Shown in pieces: positions 15,630-23,623 of a stretch of 64,000 bases of DNA; position 1 is the stretch's first letter; every line of letters starts with the position of its first letter. The stretch lies in NCBI RefSeq assembly GCF_030450125.1, contig NZ_CP123923.1, forward strand, positions 4,464,001 through 4,528,000, in the 5' to 3' direction. The translations under genes and the position numbers were made by a program. The DNA comes from Streptomyces sp. WP-1 (GTDB lineage: Bacteria; Actinomycetota; Actinomycetes; Streptomycetales; Streptomycetaceae). The notes beneath the pieces were generated by a model. It ran no database searches. It was not told the origin of the DNA and was given only the letters and a program-made list of their open reading frames with translations.

Positions 15630-18016
15630 AAGCGGCGGTCGACCCACTTCCACAGGAACTCCAGGGCGGCCGCCGCCACCACCGACACTGCCACCGCCGT
15701 CCACGGCATGGCGAGCCCCACCAGACGTACCGCGAAGAAGTCCTGGAGCGCCGGGACGACCAGCACCAGCAGGAACGCCACCGCCATCGAGGCCACCAGC
15801 ACCACCCGCCACCAGGTGTAGGGGCGGGCGACGATCGACAGCACCCACATGGAGATCAGGAACAGGGTCAGCGTGGCCGCGCTGGTCTCCGCCGCCAGCT
15901 GGCCGGGCCCCGTGTAGTAGTGCCGGGCGATCAGGTACGTCACGAAGGTCGCCACCCCCGCCACCACGCCGCCCGGGATCGAGTACCGCATCACCTGATG
16001 CACGAAGTGCGGTCTCGCCCGCTCGTTGTTGGGCGCCAGCGCCAGGAAGAAGGCCGGGACGCCGATGGTGAGCGTGGACAGCAGGGTCAGATGGCGCGGC
16101 AGGAACGGGTACTCCACCTGCCAGCAGACCACCAGCACCGCGAGCAGCACCGAGTAGACCGTCTTCACCAGGAACAGCGTCGCCACCCGCGTGATGTTGC
16201 CGATCACCCGGCGGCCCTCGCCGACCACCGACGGCAGGCTCGCGAAGCTGTTGTCCAGCAGCACGATCTGCGCCACCGCCCGGGTCGCCTCCGAGCCCGA
16301 GCCCATCGCCACGCCGATGTCGGCGTCCTTGAGGGCGAGCACGTCGTTCACACCGTCGCCGGTCATCGCCACCGTGTGCCCGCGCGACTGGAGCGCGCCC
16401 ACCATGTCCCGCTTCTGCTGCGGGGTGACCCGCCCGAAGACGGTCCCCGCGTCCAGCACCTGGGCCATCTCCGCCGTGTCCTCGGGCAGCCGCCGCGCGT
16501 CCGTCGCCGTTCCGTCCAGGCCCAGCTTGGCCGCGACCGCGCCGACCGAGACCGCGTTGTCCCCGGAGATGACCTTGGCCGCCACCCGCTGCTCGGCGAA
16601 GTAGCCCAGGGTGTCGGCCGCGTCCGGGCGCAGCCGCTGTTCGAGGACGACCAGGGCGGTGGGGCGGGCGCCCTTGGCCGGCGCCGCGTCGTCCAGGTCC
16701 CGGCGGGCCCGCGCCAGCAGCAGCACCCGCAGCCCCTGCTCATTGAGCCGCTCGGTCTCCGCGAGCGCCGGGTCGTCGGCGCCGAGCAGCACGTCCGGGG
16801 CGCCCAGCAGCCAGGTGCTGGTCTCCCCGTCGCCCTCGCTGAACGCGGCCCCGCTGTACTTGCGGGCCGAGGAGAAGGGCAGCGACTCGACGCAGCGCCA
16901 CTCCTCGTTGTCCGGGTAGGCGTCGATGATCGCCTGAAGCGAGGCGTTGGGCCGGGGATCGGACTCGCCGAGCGCGCCGAGCACCTTGCGCACGTACGAC
17001 TCCTCCGCGCCGTCGAGCGTGCGCAGCTCGGTGACGTCCATGCCGCCCTCGGTGAGCGTGCCGGTCTTGTCCAGGCAGACGGTGTCCACGCGGGCGAGGC
17101 CCTCGATCGCGGGCAGCTCCTGCACCAGGCACTGCTTGCGGCCGAGCCGGATCACCCCGATCGCGAAGGCCACCGAGGTGAGCAGCACCAGGCCCTCCGG
17201 GACCATCGGCACGATGCCGCCGATGGTGCGGGCGACCGCGCCCTTGAGATCGTCGTTCTTGACCACGAGCTGGGTGACGACCAGGCCGATCGCGGCCGGG
17301 ACCATCATCCAGGTGACGTACTTGAGGATCGTGGAGATACCGGTGCGCAGCTCGGAGTGGACGAGCGTGAAGCGCGACGCCTCCTCGGCGAGTTTGACGG
17401 CGTAGGCCTCCCGGCCCACCTTGGTCGCGGCGAAGGCGCCGCCGCCCGCGACCACGAAGCTGCCGGACATCACCGGATCACCCGGCCGCTTGACCACCGG
17501 GTCGGCCTCGCCGGTGAGCAGCGACTCGTCGATCTCCAGCCCGTCGGCCTCCGCGCACACCCCGTCCACGACGATCTTGTCGCCCGGCCCGATCTCGATC
17601 AGGTCGTCCAGGACGATCTCGGCGGTGCCGATCTCCACGGCCTCGCCGTCCCGGCGCACCGTGGGCCGGGACTCCCCGATCACCGCGAGCGAGTCCAGCG
17701 TCTGCTTGGCCCGCCACTCCTGGACGATGCCGATGCCGGTGTTGGCGAGGATCACGAACCCGAACAGGCTGTCCTGGATCGGCGCGACGAACAGGGTGAT
17801 CACCCACAGGATGCCGATGATCGCGTTGAACCGGGTGAACACGTTCACCCGGACGATCTCCCCGAGCGAGCGGCTGCTGCGCACGGGTACGTCGTTGACC
17901 TGGCCACGCGCCCGGCGCTCCGCGACCTCCGCGCCGGTCAGCCCCGTCGCCCGGGTCGTGGGCAGGGCCACCGGGTGCACCGGATCGAGTTCGGCGCCGG
18001 CGTCTATATGGCTCAT
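15620..18016 (-). CDS. Cation-transporting P-type ATPase, CtpE-like
   Basis: This is a 798-residue P-type ATPase. The phosphorylation motif is DKTGTLTEGG, the actuator motif is LLTGEADP, and the hinge motif is TGDGVNDVLALKDADIGVAMG. The transmembrane site reads GIVPMVPEGLVLLTS instead of the common PEGLP, as in mycobacterial CtpE, which exports calcium. About ten membrane helices are present, with an N-terminal cation-ATPase domain (TGLTGAEVAERRARGQVNDV). There are no N-terminal Cys-X-X-Cys heavy-metal domains, so copper or zinc is unlikely. Calcium or magnesium is inferred from the family. It is located in the cell membrane. Confidence 0.9.
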   Translation of the reverse strand: MSHIDAGAELDPVHPVALPTTRATGLTGAEVAERRARGQVNDVPVRSSRSLGEIVRVNVFTRFNAIIGILWVITLFVAPIQDSLFGFVILANTGIGIVQEWRAKQTLDSLAVIGESRPTVRRDGEAVEIGTAEIVLDDLIEIGPGDKIVVDGVCAEADGLEIDESLLTGEADPVVKRPGDPVMSGSFVVAGGGAFAATKVGREAYAVKLAEEASRFTLVHSELRTGISTILKYVTWMMVPAAIGLVVTQLVVKNDDLKGAVARTIGGIVPMVPEGLVLLTSVAFAIGVIRLGRKQCLVQELPAIEGLARVDTVCLDKTGTLTEGGMDVTELRTLDGAEESYVRKVLGALGESDPRPNASLQAIIDAYPDNEEWRCVESLPFSSARKYSGAAFSEGDGETSTWLLGAPDVLLGADDPALAETERLNEQGLRVLLLARARRDLDDAAPAKGARPTALVVLEQRLRPDAADTLGYFAEQRVAAKVISGDNAVSVGAVAAKLGLDGTATDARRLPEDTAEMAQVLDAGTVFGRVTPQQKRDMVGALQSRGHTVAMTGDGVNDVLALKDADIGVAMGSGSEATRAVAQIVLLDNSFASLPSVVGEGRRVIGNITRVATLFLVKTVYSVLLAVLVVCWQVEYPFLPRHLTLLSTLTIGVPAFFLALAPNNERARPHFVHQVMRYSIPGGVVAGVATFVTYLIARHYYTGPGQLAAETSAATLTLFLISMWVLSIVARPYTWWRVVLVASMAVAFLLVLVVPALQDFFAVRLVGLAMPWTAVAVSVVAAAALEFLWKWVDRRFPA

Positions 18017-18073
18017 GTATCCGACGTTACGTGGCCTTTGCGCGCCCGCCCACCCGGCCTTCCGCCGGCGGGG

Positions 18074-18346
18074 CTACTCCACGGGGGTGGTTTCAGGCCG
18101 CTCCCCCGCCGCCCGCTTGAGCGCCGCGTCCCGCCCCCGCACGTACCAGATGCCGATCAGCCCGAGCCCGCCCCCGGCCAGGCAGGTCCACAGCCACCAC
18201 AGATGGCCGTGGTCGTGGAACCAGCCGTAGAAGGGGAGCTGGACGAGGAACAGGACGAACCAGACGATGGTGCCGCCGGTGATGGTGGCGACCACGGGCC
18301 CCTCAAGGGGCTCGGGCGCCTCGTGCTGGGGGATCCACTTGGCCAT
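18074..18346 (-). CDS. DUF2530 membrane protein
   Basis: This is a 90-residue protein with two membrane helices, TITGGTIVWFVLFLVQLPFY and LWWLWTCLAGGGLGLIGIWY, and an Arg-rich C-terminus (RGRDAALKRAAGE). The N-terminal EAPEPLEGPVV is typical of DUF2530 proteins of actinobacteria. The function is unknown. It lies 57 bases upstream of the P-type ATPase on the same strand and could share its transcript. Confidence 0.85.
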   Translation of the reverse strand: MAKWIPQHEAPEPLEGPVVATITGGTIVWFVLFLVQLPFYGWFHDHGHLWWLWTCLAGGGLGLIGIWYVRGRDAALKRAAGERPETTPVE

Positions 18347-18517
18347 GCCGGACAGCTTACGAGGCGATCGGATGACGACCGGATCCGCACAAGAACTGCA
18401 TACGTTCTACGCGCGGAGATAGCGATCTAGTAGTCATACCTTCATACTGAAACCGTTTGTCTTTGACCGCTTCTAATCGTAGGAAACTCCAAGAGGGCTC
18501 GGGGGAACCCTCTGGTG

Positions 18518-19981
18518 ATGAGGTCCCGCATGTCCACCTCGGCTCCTGCCAAGGTCCCCACCCCCGAGAAGCCGGGCGGCGCGTTCGCCGGCGGCCCCCT
18601 CGACCGCTACTTCAAGATCTCCGAGCGCGGCAGCACCGTCGCGCGGGAGGTCCGGGGCGGTCTCGCCACCTTCTTCGCGATGGCGTACATCATCGTGCTG
18701 AACCCGATCATCCTGGGCAGCGCGAAGGACATGTACGGGCACCATCTGGACAACGCCCAGCTGGTGACGGCTACCGCGCTGACGGCCGCCTTCAGCACCC
18801 TGCTGATGGGTGTCATCGGCAATGTGCCGATCGCCATGGCCGCGGGCCTCGGCGTGAACTCGGTCGTCGCCCTCCAGCTGGCGCCCCGGATGACCTGGCC
18901 GGACGCGATGGGCATGGTCGTCCTGGCCGGTTTCGTGGTCATGCTGCTGGTCGCCACGGGTCTGCGGGAGCGCGTGATGAACGCGGTGCCGTTCGGCCTG
19001 CGCAAGGCGATCGCGATCGGTATCGGTCTGTTCATCATGCTGATCGGCCTGGTGGACTCCGGCTTCGTCAGCCGTATCCCGGACGCCGCCCAGACCACCG
19101 TCCCGCTCCAGCTGGGCACCGGTGGTCACCTCACCGGCTGGCCGGTGCTGATCTTCATCCTGGGCGCGCTGCTCACCTTCGCCCTGATGGTGCGCAAGGT
19201 GCCGGGCGCCATCCTGATCTCCATCGTGGGCATGACCGTCCTCGCGATGATCATCAACGCCGTCGCCACGATCCCCTCCTGGGGCCTGACGGTCCCGAAG
19301 TGGCCCGGCAACCCGGTCTCCACCCCGGACTTCGGCCTGGTCGGCCAGGTCAGCCTGTTCGGCGGCTTCTCCAAGGTCGGCGTGCTGACCGGCATCCTCT
19401 TCGTCTTCACGGTCCTGCTGTCGTGCTTCTTCGACGCGATGGGCACGATCATGGGCATCAGCGACGAGGCCAAGCTGACCGACGCCGAGGGCTACATGCC
19501 CGGCATCAACCGGGTGCTGTTCGTGGACGGCCTCTCCGTCGCGGCCGGCGGCGCCGGCTCCGCCTCGGCCACCACCGCCTTCGTGGAGTCCACCGCCGGT
19601 GTCGGCGAGGGCGCCCGCACCGGATTCGCGAACATCGTCACGGGCGGCCTGTTCGCCCTCTCGCTGCTCCTCACCCCGATCGCCACGATGGTGCCGTCCC
19701 AGGCGGCCACCCCGGCGCTGATCGCGGTCGGCTTCCTGATCCTGTCGCACTCCATCAAGGAGATCGACTGGGCCGACTACACGATCGCGATCCCGGCGTT
19801 CGTGACCATGCTGATGATGCCGTTCACCTACTCGATCACCAACGGCATCGGCATGGGCTTCATCACCTTCACCGTCCTGCGCCTGGCCGCGGGCCGCTAC
19901 CGCGAGATCCCGGTGGCGATGTACGTCGTCTCGGCGGTCTTCGCCTTCTACTACCTGATGCCGGCCCTGGGCCTGACCTGA
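18518..19981 (+). CDS. NCS2-family purine/xanthine permease
   Basis: This is a 487-residue transporter of the AzgA/GhxP branch of NCS2. The branch is recognised by ERGSTVAREVRGGLATFFAM, the helix AYIIVLNPIIL, the MAAGLGVNSVVA segment, and the substrate loop GSASATTAFVESTAGVGEGA. About 13 membrane helices are present. The family moves adenine, guanine, hypoxanthine or xanthine with protons. The start is ambiguous: GTG 18515 and ATG 18518 lie behind GGGGGAA, and ATG 18530 (MSTSAPAK) is the next. No purine riboswitch-like structure was recognised in the leader. Confidence 0.9.
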   Translation: MRSRMSTSAPAKVPTPEKPGGAFAGGPLDRYFKISERGSTVAREVRGGLATFFAMAYIIVLNPIILGSAKDMYGHHLDNAQLVTATALTAAFSTLLMGVIGNVPIAMAAGLGVNSVVALQLAPRMTWPDAMGMVVLAGFVVMLLVATGLRERVMNAVPFGLRKAIAIGIGLFIMLIGLVDSGFVSRIPDAAQTTVPLQLGTGGHLTGWPVLIFILGALLTFALMVRKVPGAILISIVGMTVLAMIINAVATIPSWGLTVPKWPGNPVSTPDFGLVGQVSLFGGFSKVGVLTGILFVFTVLLSCFFDAMGTIMGISDEAKLTDAEGYMPGINRVLFVDGLSVAAGGAGSASATTAFVESTAGVGEGARTGFANIVTGGLFALSLLLTPIATMVPSQAATPALIAVGFLILSHSIKEIDWADYTIAIPAFVTMLMMPFTYSITNGIGMGFITFTVLRLAAGRYREIPVAMYVVSAVFAFYYLMPALGLT

Positions 19982-20003
19982 GCCGGACCGTTGCACGGCG
20001 TCC

Positions 20004-20186
20004 TCAGGTGACGCCGTAGAACCTCTCCGTCTCCTCGACGGCGGTCCGGAACCGCTGGTCGAAGTCGTCACGAATGAGCGTGCGGACCACATAGTCCTGC
20101 ACGCTCATTCCTCTTTTCGCCGCGTGCTGCCGGAGCCGTCCGAGCAGCTCCTCGTCTATCCGCAGGCTGAGCACAGTGGTCCCCAT
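20004..20186 (-). CDS. Ribbon-helix-helix (CopG-type) DNA-binding protein
   Basis: This is a 60-residue protein. The beta strand TTVLSLRIDEELLGRL followed by RGMSVQDYVVRTLIRDDF is a ribbon-helix-helix domain, as in antitoxins and CopG repressors. The tail RFRTAVEETERFYGVT is a short helix. The start is ATG 20186 (MGTTVLS). No toxin-like partner gene is adjacent: the neighbours are a permease and a MarR regulator. It may therefore be a stand-alone regulator. Confidence 0.82.
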   Translation of the reverse strand: MGTTVLSLRIDEELLGRLRQHAAKRGMSVQDYVVRTLIRDDFDQRFRTAVEETERFYGVT

Positions 20187-20322
20187 GGGTACGAGGGTCG
20201 CCACCACCGCCCCGCGGATGCGTCACTTTCCGGCGGTCACTCACTCATACGGGTGATGGAAGCTTTGCGGGGCCCCCGTGGCGGGCATCACGGGCGGACC
20301 GGCGCGCCCCGGTGGTCTTTAG

Positions 20323-20344
20323 TTAGAGTAATGAGTTACGCTAA
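20323..20344 (+). promoter_or_regulatory. Palindromic operator of the MarR regulator
   Basis: TTAGAGTAA (20323-20331) and TTACGCTAA (20336-20344) are inverted repeats matching at eight of nine positions around a TGAG spacer. MarR proteins bind such palindromes. It overlaps a possible TAGAGT -10 box (20324-20329) and lies immediately in front of the regulator gene, pointing to autorepression. Confidence 0.7.
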
Positions 20345-20348
20345 GGAC

Positions 20349-20786
20349 ATGCCGGACCTCAACCATGGCGACGATGCTGCCGCCGTGAACTCCCTTCGCT
20401 CCGCCGTGATGCGGCTGTCCCGTCGGCTCAAGCACCAGCGGGTGGACGAGTCGCTGAGCCCCACCGAGATGTCGGTGCTCGGCACCCTGTTCCGCTGCGG
20501 CTCGGCCACGCCGGGCGAACTGGCCCGCAAGGAGCACGTCCAGCCGCCCTCGATGACCCGCATCGTCGCGCTGCTCGAAGCCAAGGGACTGGTGCGTCTC
20601 GAACCGCACCCGGAGGACCGGCGCCAGAAGGTCGTCACCCAGACCGAGCAGGCCGAGGCGATGCTCGAGGAGAGCCGCCGCAAGCGCAACGCGTTCCTGG
20701 CGAACCTCGCCGACGGCCTCGACGAGGACGAGTGGGCGAAGCTGCGCGCCGCCGCCCCCGTGCTGGAAAAACTCGCACACCTGTAA
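20349..20786 (+). CDS. MarR-family transcriptional regulator
   Basis: This is a 145-residue winged-helix repressor. The recognition region is SPTEMSVLGTLFRCGSATPGELARKE, then VQPPSMTRIVALLEAKGLV. The wing is RLEPHPEDRRQKVVTQT, containing the family's Asp-x-Arg. Dimerisation helices lie at both ends. ATG 20349 (MPDLNHGDD) was chosen; ATG 20331 is in frame but falls inside the palindromic operator. The MFS transporter gene follows after 27 bases, so the pair looks like a classical MarR-controlled efflux unit. The inducer is unknown. Confidence 0.92.
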   Translation: MPDLNHGDDAAAVNSLRSAVMRLSRRLKHQRVDESLSPTEMSVLGTLFRCGSATPGELARKEHVQPPSMTRIVALLEAKGLVRLEPHPEDRRQKVVTQTEQAEAMLEESRRKRNAFLANLADGLDEDEWAKLRAAAPVLEKLAHL

Positions 20787-20813
20787 AGCAGCAGCCTGAG
20801 GAGGCGAATCCGT

Positions 20814-22157
20814 TTGAGTACGGGATCCGGAACACCTTCCGCCCCCGCACCGACCGCCCCTACTACCCCCGCCCGCACGTCCTCGATGTTCAGCTCGCTG
20901 AAGGTCAGGAACTACCGCCTCTTCTTCATCGGCCAGGTCGTCTCCAACACGGGCACCTGGATGCAGCGCATCGCCCAGGACTGGCTCGTCCTGAGCCTCA
21001 CCGGCTCCTCCGCGGCCGTCGGCATCACGACGGCCCTGCAATTCCTGCCGATGCTCCTGTTCGGTCTCTACGGCGGTGTCCTCGTCGACCGGCTGCCCAA
21101 GCGCCCCGCGCTGCTGGTCACCCAGTCCGCGATGGCCCTCAGCGGTCTCGTGCTCGCCGCGCTGACCCTCACCGGCCAGGTGCAGGTCTGGCACGTCTAT
21201 CTCGCCGCGTTCTTCGTCGGACTCGCCACGGTGGTCGACAACCCCGCCCGGCAGTCCTTCGTCGCCGAGATGGTCGGCCCCGACCAGCTGCACAACGCGG
21301 TCAGCCTGAACTCCGCGAACTTCCAGTCCGCGCGCCTCGTCGGCCCCGCCGTCGCCGGCCTCATGATCACCGGAGTGGGCACCGGCTGGGCGTTCCTCGC
21401 CAACGGCCTGTCCTTCGCCGCGCCGATCGCTGGCCTGCTCATGATGCGCGCCCGCGAGCTGCACCCGGTCAAGCGGACCCCGCGCGGCAAGGGACAGCTG
21501 CGGGAGGGCCTCCAGTACGTCGCCGGGCGCCCGGAGCTGATCTGGTCCGTCGTCCTCGTCGGCTTCATCGGGACCTTCGGCTTCAACTTCCCGGTGTGGC
21601 TGTCCGCCTTCGCCGACAACGTCTTCCATGTCGGCGCCGGTGGCTACAGCCTCCTCAACACCCTGATGGCCCTCGGCTCCCTCGGCGGCGCCCTGCTGGC
21701 CGCCCGCCGCGGCTCGGCCCGGATGCGGCTGCTGATCCTCGCCGCGCTCACCTTCGGCGCGCTGGAGATCGTGGCCTCGCTGGCACCGTCGTACTGGCTG
21801 TTCGCCCTGCTCATGGTGCCGATCGGGATCTTCGGTCTCACGGTCAACGTGACCGCGAACACCACCGTGCAGATGGCCACCGACCCGGCCATGCGCGGCC
21901 GGGTGATGTCCCTGTTCATGATGGTGTTCATGGGCGGCACCCCGCTCGGCGCCCCGGTCATCGGCTGGATCACCGACACCTACGGCGCCCGCGTCGGCTT
22001 CGCCCTCGGCGGTGTCGTCTCCGCGGTCGCGGCCGGCGTCATCGGCCTGGTCCTCGCCCGCGTCGGGGGACTGCGCCTGTCGGTGGGCTGGGAGCGGGGC
22101 ACACCGCGGCTGCGGTTCGTGCCGCGGCAGCGGGAGGAACTGGCCACGGCGGCGTGA
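20814..22157 (+). CDS. MFS transporter, EntS-like
   Basis: This is a 447-residue protein that starts at TTG 20814 behind GAGGAGG (20798-20804). Its first helix region, SLKVRNYRLFFIGQVVSNTG with TWMQRIAQDWLVL, is characteristic of the enterobactin-exporter (EntS)/MFS_3 group. Motif A is seen as GGVLVDRLPKRPALL. About 12 helices follow. A soluble Ser/Thr/Pro-rich N-terminus of 24 residues precedes them. It is presumably a drug or metabolite exporter controlled by the upstream MarR gene. Confidence 0.9.
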   Translation: MSTGSGTPSAPAPTAPTTPARTSSMFSSLKVRNYRLFFIGQVVSNTGTWMQRIAQDWLVLSLTGSSAAVGITTALQFLPMLLFGLYGGVLVDRLPKRPALLVTQSAMALSGLVLAALTLTGQVQVWHVYLAAFFVGLATVVDNPARQSFVAEMVGPDQLHNAVSLNSANFQSARLVGPAVAGLMITGVGTGWAFLANGLSFAAPIAGLLMMRARELHPVKRTPRGKGQLREGLQYVAGRPELIWSVVLVGFIGTFGFNFPVWLSAFADNVFHVGAGGYSLLNTLMALGSLGGALLAARRGSARMRLLILAALTFGALEIVASLAPSYWLFALLMVPIGIFGLTVNVTANTTVQMATDPAMRGRVMSLFMMVFMGGTPLGAPVIGWITDTYGARVGFALGGVVSAVAAGVIGLVLARVGGLRLSVGWERGTPRLRFVPRQREELATAA

Positions 22158-22192
22158 CGCCACCCGCCTGGGAGGGTGCCGGTGCTTCGCGG

Positions 22193-22240
22193 GGTCGGTG
22201 CGACTACCGGTCGGTGTGACCACCGGTCGGTGTGACTACC
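22193..22240. repeat. 16-bp tandem repeat, three copies, over a stop codon
   Basis: GGTCGGTGTGACTACC and near-identical units lie at 22193-22208, 22209-22224 and 22225-22240, each differing by one or two bases. The stop codon of the minus-strand acetyltransferase gene (22236-22238) lies in the third unit. Confidence 0.85.
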
Positions 22241-22751
22241 GCACCCTCTGGGCCAGCACCTGACCCGGCCACGCGTCCGGGCCGTGGGTGAACGTCTCGG
22301 TCCGGACGAAGCCGTTCTTCTCGTAGAAGGCGACCAGCTTGCCGTCGTCGCCCGCGTAGCAGTCCACCCGCAGCAGCGACACCCCGGCCCGCCGGGTCAC
22401 CTCGGCCGCGTGCGCGAGCAGCGCGGCACCGGCGCCCCGCCCCTTGAACCGGCGGTCCGAGGCCAGCAGATGGATGTACCGCTCGGTCTCGCCGGCGGGC
22501 TCCAGATAGGTGCCGGGCGCGTCGCTGAGGGTGAGGGTGGCGGCCGGTACACCGTCTGTCTCGGCGATGTACGGGGTGCCCGAGGTGGCGTAGCCCCGCA
22601 CCACCTCCACCGCCCGGGGACTCGCCGACCACGGCTCGGTGCCCCACTGCCCGGGGCGCCCCTCGGCCACCAGCCACGCCACGGAGCTGTCCAGCATGGC
22701 CAGGATCAGGGGAGTGTCCTCGGGGCTGCCCGCGCGGATCGTGATCGTCAT
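22236..22751 (-). CDS. GNAT-family N-acetyltransferase
   Basis: This is a 171-residue protein. MTITIRAGSPEDTPLILAML opens a GNAT fold. The acetyl-CoA loop is SDRRFKGRGAGAALLAHAA, and VSLLRVDCYAGDDGKLVAFY with KNGFVRTETF completes strands 5-7. The pattern is that of the RimI/YjgM-type acetyltransferases seen widely in Streptomyces. The start is ATG 22751; ATG 22760 is an alternative. It is divergent from thpR by 40 bases. The substrate is unknown. Confidence 0.87.
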   Translation of the reverse strand: MTITIRAGSPEDTPLILAMLDSSVAWLVAEGRPGQWGTEPWSASPRAVEVVRGYATSGTPYIAETDGVPAATLTLSDAPGTYLEPAGETERYIHLLASDRRFKGRGAGAALLAHAAEVTRRAGVSLLRVDCYAGDDGKLVAFYEKNGFVRTETFTHGPDAWPGQVLAQRVR

Positions 22752-22791
22752 GGCGGCCATCATGCCGGGACGCCTCTGGGATCGTGAAGGC

Positions 22792-23364
22792 ATGAGACTC
22801 TTCGCCGCCGTGCTGCCGCCACCGGACATCACCGCCGAACTGGCCCCGGAGGCCGACCGGTTGAGGCGGCTGCCGGGCGCCGACGGGCTGCGCTGGACGG
22901 ACCGCCCCGGCTGGCACCTCACCCTCGCCTTCTACGGCGAGGTCGCCGAGGACGTCGTACCCGATCTGTCGGCCCGTCTGGCCCGCGCCGCCCGGCACAC
23001 CGCCCCCTTCGAGCTGGCCCTCGGCGGTGGCGGCCAGTTCGGCCACGGGCGTGCCCTGTGGACCGGTGCGACGGGCGACGTGGCCGCGCTGCGCCTGCTG
23101 GCGGGCCGGGCGGAGGCGGCGGGCCGCAGGGCGGGGCTGCGGCTGGAGGAGCACCGCCGCTACCAGGCCCACCTCACGCTGGCGCGCGGCCGGGGGGCGG
23201 TGGACGTACGACCGTACGTGGAGCTGCTGCGCGCGTTCGCGGGCCGGAGCTGGCGGGTGACCGAGCTGGCGCTGGTGCGGAGCGACCTGCCGGCCTCGGG
23301 GGTACCGGGGGAGCGGCCGCGGTACGAGGCGGTCGGGCGCTGGGTGTGCGGGGCGTCCGGTTAG
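22792..23364 (+). CDS. thpR: RNA 2',3'-cyclic phosphodiesterase
   Basis: This is a 190-residue two-histidine phosphoesterase. The two catalytic HxTL motifs are seen as HLTL at residue 42 and HLTL at residue 127. The N-terminal MRLFAAVLPPPDITAEL matches the ThpR/LigT family, which opens 2',3'-cyclic phosphates in RNA ends. Its length equals the family norm. It is cytosolic. The start is ATG 22792. Confidence 0.9.
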   Translation: MRLFAAVLPPPDITAELAPEADRLRRLPGADGLRWTDRPGWHLTLAFYGEVAEDVVPDLSARLARAARHTAPFELALGGGGQFGHGRALWTGATGDVAALRLLAGRAEAAGRRAGLRLEEHRRYQAHLTLARGRGAVDVRPYVELLRAFAGRSWRVTELALVRSDLPASGVPGERPRYEAVGRWVCGASG

Positions 23365-23373
23365 GCTCGATGC

Positions 23374-23460
23374 GTGGAACCGAAAACCCGGAACCGGATC
23401 ATGGCCGGTGCGCTTGTACTCATGTTGGTGGTCGTCGCGGTGGCGGCGGCTGTCAGGTAG
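23374..23460 (+). CDS. 28-residue single-helix membrane peptide
   Basis: GTG 23374 opens a 28-codon frame that ends at TAG 23458-23460. It has a charged start (EPKTRNRIMAG) followed by one hydrophobic helix (ALVLMLVVVAVAAAVR). The basic N-terminus and single helix fit a small membrane protein. It follows thpR after nine bases and could share its mRNA. I know of no function. It could be chance, since high-GC DNA often yields hydrophobic frames. Confidence 0.5.
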   Translation: MEPKTRNRIMAGALVLMLVVVAVAAAVR

Positions 23461-23575
23461 CGGTCGGTCGGTGCGCGCCCGAGGGGGCGGGGCCGCGGGT
23501 CCGGTGGCGGCTGCGGGCCGTCATCGGCTGATCGCGCCCGCGCGGCGGAGCCGCATGCCGGACACAGCCCCGCGC

Positions 23576-23620
23576 CCCCTCGGGGCGCATGACCCCTTGG
23601 GGCGCATGACCCCTTGGGCC
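23576..23620. repeat. 17-bp tandem repeat, 2.6 copies
   Basis: CCCCTTGGGGCGCATGA units lie at 23576-23592 and 23593-23609, with a partial third unit to 23620. They end four bases before the stop codon of the minus-strand aldo/keto reductase gene at 23624. The rest of 23461-23575 is GC-rich and shows no other signal. Confidence 0.75.
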
Positions 23621-23623
23621 GAG

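Noticed and set aside
18473..20092. Long minus-strand frame opposite the NCS2 permease
   Set aside because: It is rich in His, Asp, Gln and Arg, as expected for the complement of a hydrophobic coding sequence.
20004..20786. Toxin-antitoxin pair from the ribbon-helix-helix gene
   Set aside because: The neighbouring genes are a purine permease and a divergent MarR regulator; no toxin-like ORF is adjacent.
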